Notes under the pieces: model-generated
Database searches by the model: none
The model's input: the letters and a program-made list of their open reading frames with translations, nothing else
What the model was told of the DNA's origin: nothing
Part shown: piece by piece, positions 59,801-64,000 of the stretch
Position numbering within the stretch: the stretch's first letter is position 1
Layout: every line of letters begins with the position of its first letter
Position numbers and translations under genes: made by a program
Assembly (NCBI RefSeq): GCF_030272615.1
Contig: NC_081411.1
Location: 44,653,517 to 44,717,516 of the forward strand
Direction: 5' to 3'
Source of the DNA: Cryptomeria japonica
Taxonomy: Eukaryota > Streptophyta > Pinopsida > Cupressales > Cupressaceae
DNA length: 64,000 nt

Positions 59801-62800
59801 GATCCACCTCAATAGGGCAGGCTGAGAAGATCTGAGAGATGCAACCCAAATAGAAAGTGATCCTCTTGAGAAGAATACTAACAAAAAGGAACCTCCACCC
59901 TTCAAGAGGACCACCAACATATCTTGAAACCATGAATAAGAAAACCCCCTTAACAAAGAGTCTCCCCAGAAACAGAACTGTCAACTTGAAATGAAGATAG
60001 ACAAATAAGGCATAGCCAACTAGGAAATAGCAATCACCACAAATCCTAGGAGCAGGGGGAGTAGGAATGGGGTTAGAAGTAAGAGACCTAAAAATAATGA
60101 GTAGATCACACAATCCGAACAAAAATATCTTCCAAAACAAGATAACCCCAAGCCCACAAGAACCCATCAGGTCTCCAGAAGAAGAGAGAAAAGCCTTTTA
60201 TCATAGATACCACTCAGATCCCATATCCTCCCCAAAATCCAAGCCAAACCACCAACACAAAAAAGAGAGAGAATAGAGAGGATCTCTCCTCTCATACATC
60301 TCCTGCAGTAGACCCCAATCCACCTGCAGAATAGCTCAAGTCTGACACCGTAGGGAGCTCCAGCCACGACACCAAATCTGCCAAGGAAGATCAACATATA
60401 CAAGACAAATATAGACCCCACAAGGATCAGGGAAGACAAATAGGTGTGGAGGGAAGAACCACTTCCAATAAAGGTTCTAGACACCAAAGATAACGATTTA
60501 CATGCCAAAAAGATGAAGGACAACAAAGAAAATAGCTATCCCGACAAATCCCAAACCCTGCAGAAGCTACGCGTGCCTCCACACTTCCATCAAATAAATA
60601 GGACCACCCCCACAATGAAGACGCATCCACAATGAAATGATACAAACACCAAGAAGAGAAAGACCCAAAAGAAAGGGTGTTTAAAGCAGGCCAAAATGGG
60701 AGTCAAATCCCTTCCATCTGCCTCGCTCTCATCTTCTTCCTTGTCTGCATGCCTCGACCCCAAAACCCTAGCACTCACATTCGATCTCCCGCCCATTGTC
60801 ATCATTGTTATCATATAGTGGAAAACTAAATGTTATGGATATGTAACCTCTCAAAATTTGCACCAAATTTATATTGATCCCATCACAAAGTGCTATACAC
60901 ACAAGACCATGTAATGAAACTAAAAGTGAATGTGTGAATTCCAAAACCATAAATGAAAACACTAGTCATTGCACATCTATAAATAAGTCACATGATGTTA
61001 TTTGAGACTAATAAATGAATTCTTTTTATCCTAAATAATTAAACAATAGATCAAAGGATAATGTTATTATATAGGGATGTCCATGAACATTTGATGCTTT
61101 GATTGGTAGAAGAATAAAGTGATTTATGATAGGATCGTAAAGTGCATGTAATTAAAATTCTACAAGTACAAGAATTAAAATATATTTTGTTAGCTTTGTT
61201 ACCTAATTTCTTGATTGTAAACCTCTCATGCTTGTTTCTATATATAGCATTAAGTGATGCAATTGTAGCATACAGGAGGACATGATAGATTTTACGAATG
61301 AAGGGAAGAGTATTCGATAAACATAATATATGTAAATCATTTCTCCTTTGCTTATCCTAATTATTTAGAGGCTGCTCAAACCCAAATTTGGATAGTCTAT
61401 TAACAAAATTATTAGTATGAATATAACAAGGGTTAGATAAAAGCTTAGTTACTACTAATTTATTACAAAGATTTGGTATTGGTCTCTCCTTTATTCCATT
61501 TGGATTCTTGTAGTAATGAGATGGTTTATTAAGTATGTTCATTTGCATGAAGTGATATCTTTGACCTGTATGCGTATACACATATCATTCCATTTATTCT
61601 TTATATCTGTATATCCCTCTTTCTTTTACATTATTCCATAACTATTCAATGAAGTAGGCATCTGTCTGATTGGTGAAAGGAAAAACATATTTTATTTAAT
61701 CAGTCTTATATCCTTAGATTATAACTATAATAGAGTCTTGCATGGTTTCATGAATCAATATTGTAACTCGAGCCATATTCTAAGTAACCTCAAAGGGTAT
61801 ATTGTTAGAAAATCATGTCTTGCATGCTTACACCTTGCACTTCTATTTGGAAGGTTAAGAGCATTCATTTATGAGAATATTATACTTCTCTCATCTATTA
61901 AAGGATATGTAAAGATACAGTTATCACCTAACAAGGAGTGACAAATTTTACTCTCAAATATACATTAAGTATAAGTATCACTAGTTTAGTCAAGTCCACC
62001 ATTCATTTGATATCATCATTGAGGATATCTCTAAGAAATACTTCTTAGGTTTAACTACGACCAGGGCAAAGGATAAACTATCCACTCTAAATATTTGATC
62101 TTTAATCATCTACACTCTTGATTGACTCTTTTTCTATCTTTACAATTACAAATCCCTAGCCTTGAGGATAGTATACTAGTCTAGGATTGTAGAATAATAA
62201 TATTTAAAAAGAATTACAAGACCCACCTCCCAAGCTACCTCCCACTACTGGCGTTTTTTATAATGATGCTGTAAGGAATTAGTTTATTAAACTTTTGGTT
62301 TATTTTGTGGGCTTGATATCTGAAGGGTGGCCTAATTTACTTTTGAAATTGGAGCCTATTTATTTTAAAGATGCATAGATTTTTAGCTACACTTGCATTC
62401 AATTTTATATACTCCAAATTGACAATTTTAACGTGTCTATATTTGGCAGGGTTGTCGTCCAAGGTGGATGTTGTGGAAGGAAAATTCAATGAGCATCTCG
62501 ACGTAGCCAAGCAATTTCTGGAGGAGATGAATTCCCCTCATTTCGATTTCGTTTTCCTCGACCACTGGAAAGTCTACTATATGTCAGACTATCTTCTGTT
62601 GAAGGAAAATGCAATGGTGGGAAATGGCAGTGGAATATGTGCAGATAATATGGGGGCCTTAGTAGGACCTGCTGATTTCAGGAAATACCTTAAAAAACAT
62701 GCAGAGGAACTTGAAACCTGTGAACACAAGAGCAATGCAGAGTACCTTTCTTGGTTCCCAGACAGTGTGACTGTTTCTACTTTTAAGCTACCCACTCAAT

Positions 62801-62805
62801 TGTAA
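56849..62805 (+). CDS. Catechol O-methyltransferase-like protein, two exons
   Basis: Exon 1 is 56849-57251 and exon 2 is 62450-62805, with a GT donor at 57252 and an AG acceptor at 62448. The split codon is Gly135 and the product is 252 residues. It is a class I SAM-dependent methyltransferase with animal-type catechol O-methyltransferase motifs: WLMNIGD (65-71), motif I VLEIGTFCGYSA (89-100), an acidic residue for the SAM ribose in FEMSPD (E118), and the DHWK signature (172-175) where plant caffeoyl-CoA enzymes have DADK. ADN (199-201) and a late Glu (232) follow. By my alignment the metal ligands are D172, D200 and N201, and K175 is the catalytic lysine; all are present. The usual loop Pro after ADN appears to be Leu205. 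It would methylate a catechol hydroxyl with Mg2+. No signal peptide is evident. The ATG context is CAACATGA; in-frame Met17 and Met19 are alternative starts. No canonical AATAAA follows closely. Confidence 0.88.
57252..62449 (+). other. Intron of the methyltransferase gene, 5198 bp
   Basis: The ends are GTACCA and TTTGGCAG, with a pyrimidine-leaning stretch before the acceptor. About 36% of the intron is the retroposon at 58946-60816. The rest (57300-58930 and 60832-62440) is AT-rich without recognised genes. The open frame upstream of exon 2 (62371-62449) is intron. Confidence 0.8.
58946..60816 (-). mobile_element. 1.87-kb retroposon with 15-bp TSD
   Basis: A perfect direct repeat, agtggaaaactaaat (58931-58945 and 60817-60831), brackets the insert. 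On the minus strand it starts ATGATAACAATGATGACAAT and ends CCCTTAATAAAAATT. Near the 3' end, GGTTGTGGGAGCCTATTTAA and a CCCTTAATAAAA terminus match the relic at 22170-23890. The first 150 bp open as MTMGGRSNVSARVLGSRH and then lose coding character. There is no endonuclease or reverse transcriptase, so it was moved by a LINE in trans or is a recombinant ORF1-5' relic. It lies antisense to the host gene, inside its intron. Confidence 0.9.
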
Positions 62806-64000
62806 ATATTTCATTACAGTCCATTCTTAATATATCGTATTTCTCCTTAACTCATCTCTGTCAATATTGAAAAGCATGAACACTAGTTTATTCCAATTTG
62901 TCATGGAAAACGGCTTCATGTCTTGATTAAATCAACAATGAATACAAATACTAACAATTGAGTATAGGAGTTTAATGGGTAGTTTTTTTTTCCAGACTTT
63001 GTGTAAGATATTTAAATTTTGTAAAATGACATATATTGTTTTGAAAGATAAAATCAGCAACAAAAAGATTAGAGAGGGTGATTCAATTTTGAAAGTAAAG
63101 GTCTGATTAAAAATACCAGACATTTAAAATTTTAATTATTACAAAATTATGACATGCTTTTATGGCATTAATTATACAATTTCTCTCTTTTACAAATGAA
63201 GCATGTTATATATGGATATCTTGTTGCTCCCTCTTGTATGCCCTATTTACTAAGATTTGGCATGAATTGACGGAGGAGATATTTGTAAGAAAATTTATTT
63301 ATATGAAGGTTATAATATAGTGGATTCATTCTTTGTTGGTAATATTTTAGATTTTACGTTTAATTTTTTAGTTAAAACAAACATAATATCAAATGAATAT
63401 TATTTTAATTCATTGAACAATGGGGTGATTTAATAGGGTTTTGACATGGTTTTGTTTGGATGTCCTTGCTAGTGTCATATCTCATCTTTATCACCATATC
63501 TTTACACTATGCTTTAGTATAGGATTTGTGCACACATTAAAAAAAAATCATGTCCTCTTAAATCATTTTTTCTTTACAGATATGGTTCCCACTCATAGTG
63601 TCCTAGTAGTTGATGTTAGTTTCCAAAGGTTAGATAAATAGGAAAATGTCACAAAAATACCCTTGCGAGCTCCTATCAAAAAATCGTCATGAGGTAGCTC
63701 ACCTACTCTTAATGTTGTCTTCTCATTTCAATAATGTATGTAAATTACTTGAAAAGTTTAATCTTTTCTTTGTTGGTATAATACTGTTTAAAATTATGCT
63801 AAATAATTAAGTCAATTCTACCTAGTCCATATCCGTTCTAGTTTCATTCTCTTCTACTCATTACACTTGTTTGATCTAATGCCTCAATATAGGCATCCTC
63901 TACACTTATAGCTAGTGTTTTAAGGATTTTTCCTCACCATCAATCATTTTTATTTACATATATGGCTTCTAACCATAGTGGCCTAGTAGTTAATGTTAAG
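62806..64000. other. Downstream region, no gene
   Basis: AT-rich sequence after the methyltransferase stop. The only structure seen is the direct repeat at 63562 and 63943. Confidence 0.5.
63562..64000 (+). repeat. Diverged direct repeat, 381-bp spacing
   Basis: The block at 63562-63619 (ATCATTTTTTCTTTACAGAT to TAGTAGTTGATGTTAG) recurs at 63943-64000 with about 10 differences. The second copy is cut by the window end, so this may be the start of a longer tandem array. Confidence 0.7.

Noticed and set aside
59214-60526. Several 100-176-codon minus-strand ORFs in the intron
   Set aside because: They are hydrophobic, low-complexity readings of the retroposon 3' region, without domains.
62371-62449. 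Upstream extension of exon 2 as an independent start
   Set aside because: It precedes a good acceptor (TTTGGCAG), is AT-rich, and would lack the SAM-binding half of the enzyme.

Overview
The window is plant nuclear DNA, about 33% GC by impression, with very low gene density. It is dominated by nested plant retrotransposons: Ty1/copia and Ty3/gypsy elements whose primer-binding sites match initiator tRNA-Met, and an L1-type LINE whose ORF2 ends in a plant-style RNase H. The old layered insertions, long LTRs and one host gene in 64 kb suggest a seed plant with a very large genome, conifer-like. That taxonomic guess is inference, not proof.

Layout. 0-12 kb: the tail of one copia element (1-1120), a dispersed repeat with a 75-bp minisatellite (2150-2940), and a decayed copia element (5789-12188) whose 5' LTR carries a 1.35-kb insertion. 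14.4-19.8 kb: a young gypsy-type element with two 1653-bp LTRs and only gag plus protease inside. 20-28.5 kb: two copies of an unclassified repeat, a DUF4283-encoding LINE ORF1 relic, and an 84-bp minisatellite. 28.9-35.9 kb: a pyrimidine-rich repeat cut by a solo LTR, a 647-bp inverted-repeat transposon and a 2.6-kb non-autonomous LTR element, ending in a 29-G homopolymer. 35.9-55.06 kb: a three-level nest. A minus-strand copia element holds a 4.4-kb gypsy-like solo LTR (TSD aatct), which holds an almost intact 8.0-kb LINE (18-bp TSD).

55.5-56.1 kb: a degenerate CCCTAA-like array. 56.85-62.8 kb: the only convincing host gene, a two-exon methyltransferase of 252 residues. It resembles animal-type catechol O-methyltransferase rather than the usual plant caffeate or caffeoyl-CoA enzymes. 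Its 5.2-kb intron carries a retroposon with a perfect 15-bp TSD. 62.8-64 kb: no gene; a diverged direct repeat runs off the window.

Most damage to TE coding regions is stop codons and frameshifts. Several stops are TAG where CAG is the simplest ancestor. Target-site duplications let the insertion order be read directly for most of the younger elements.
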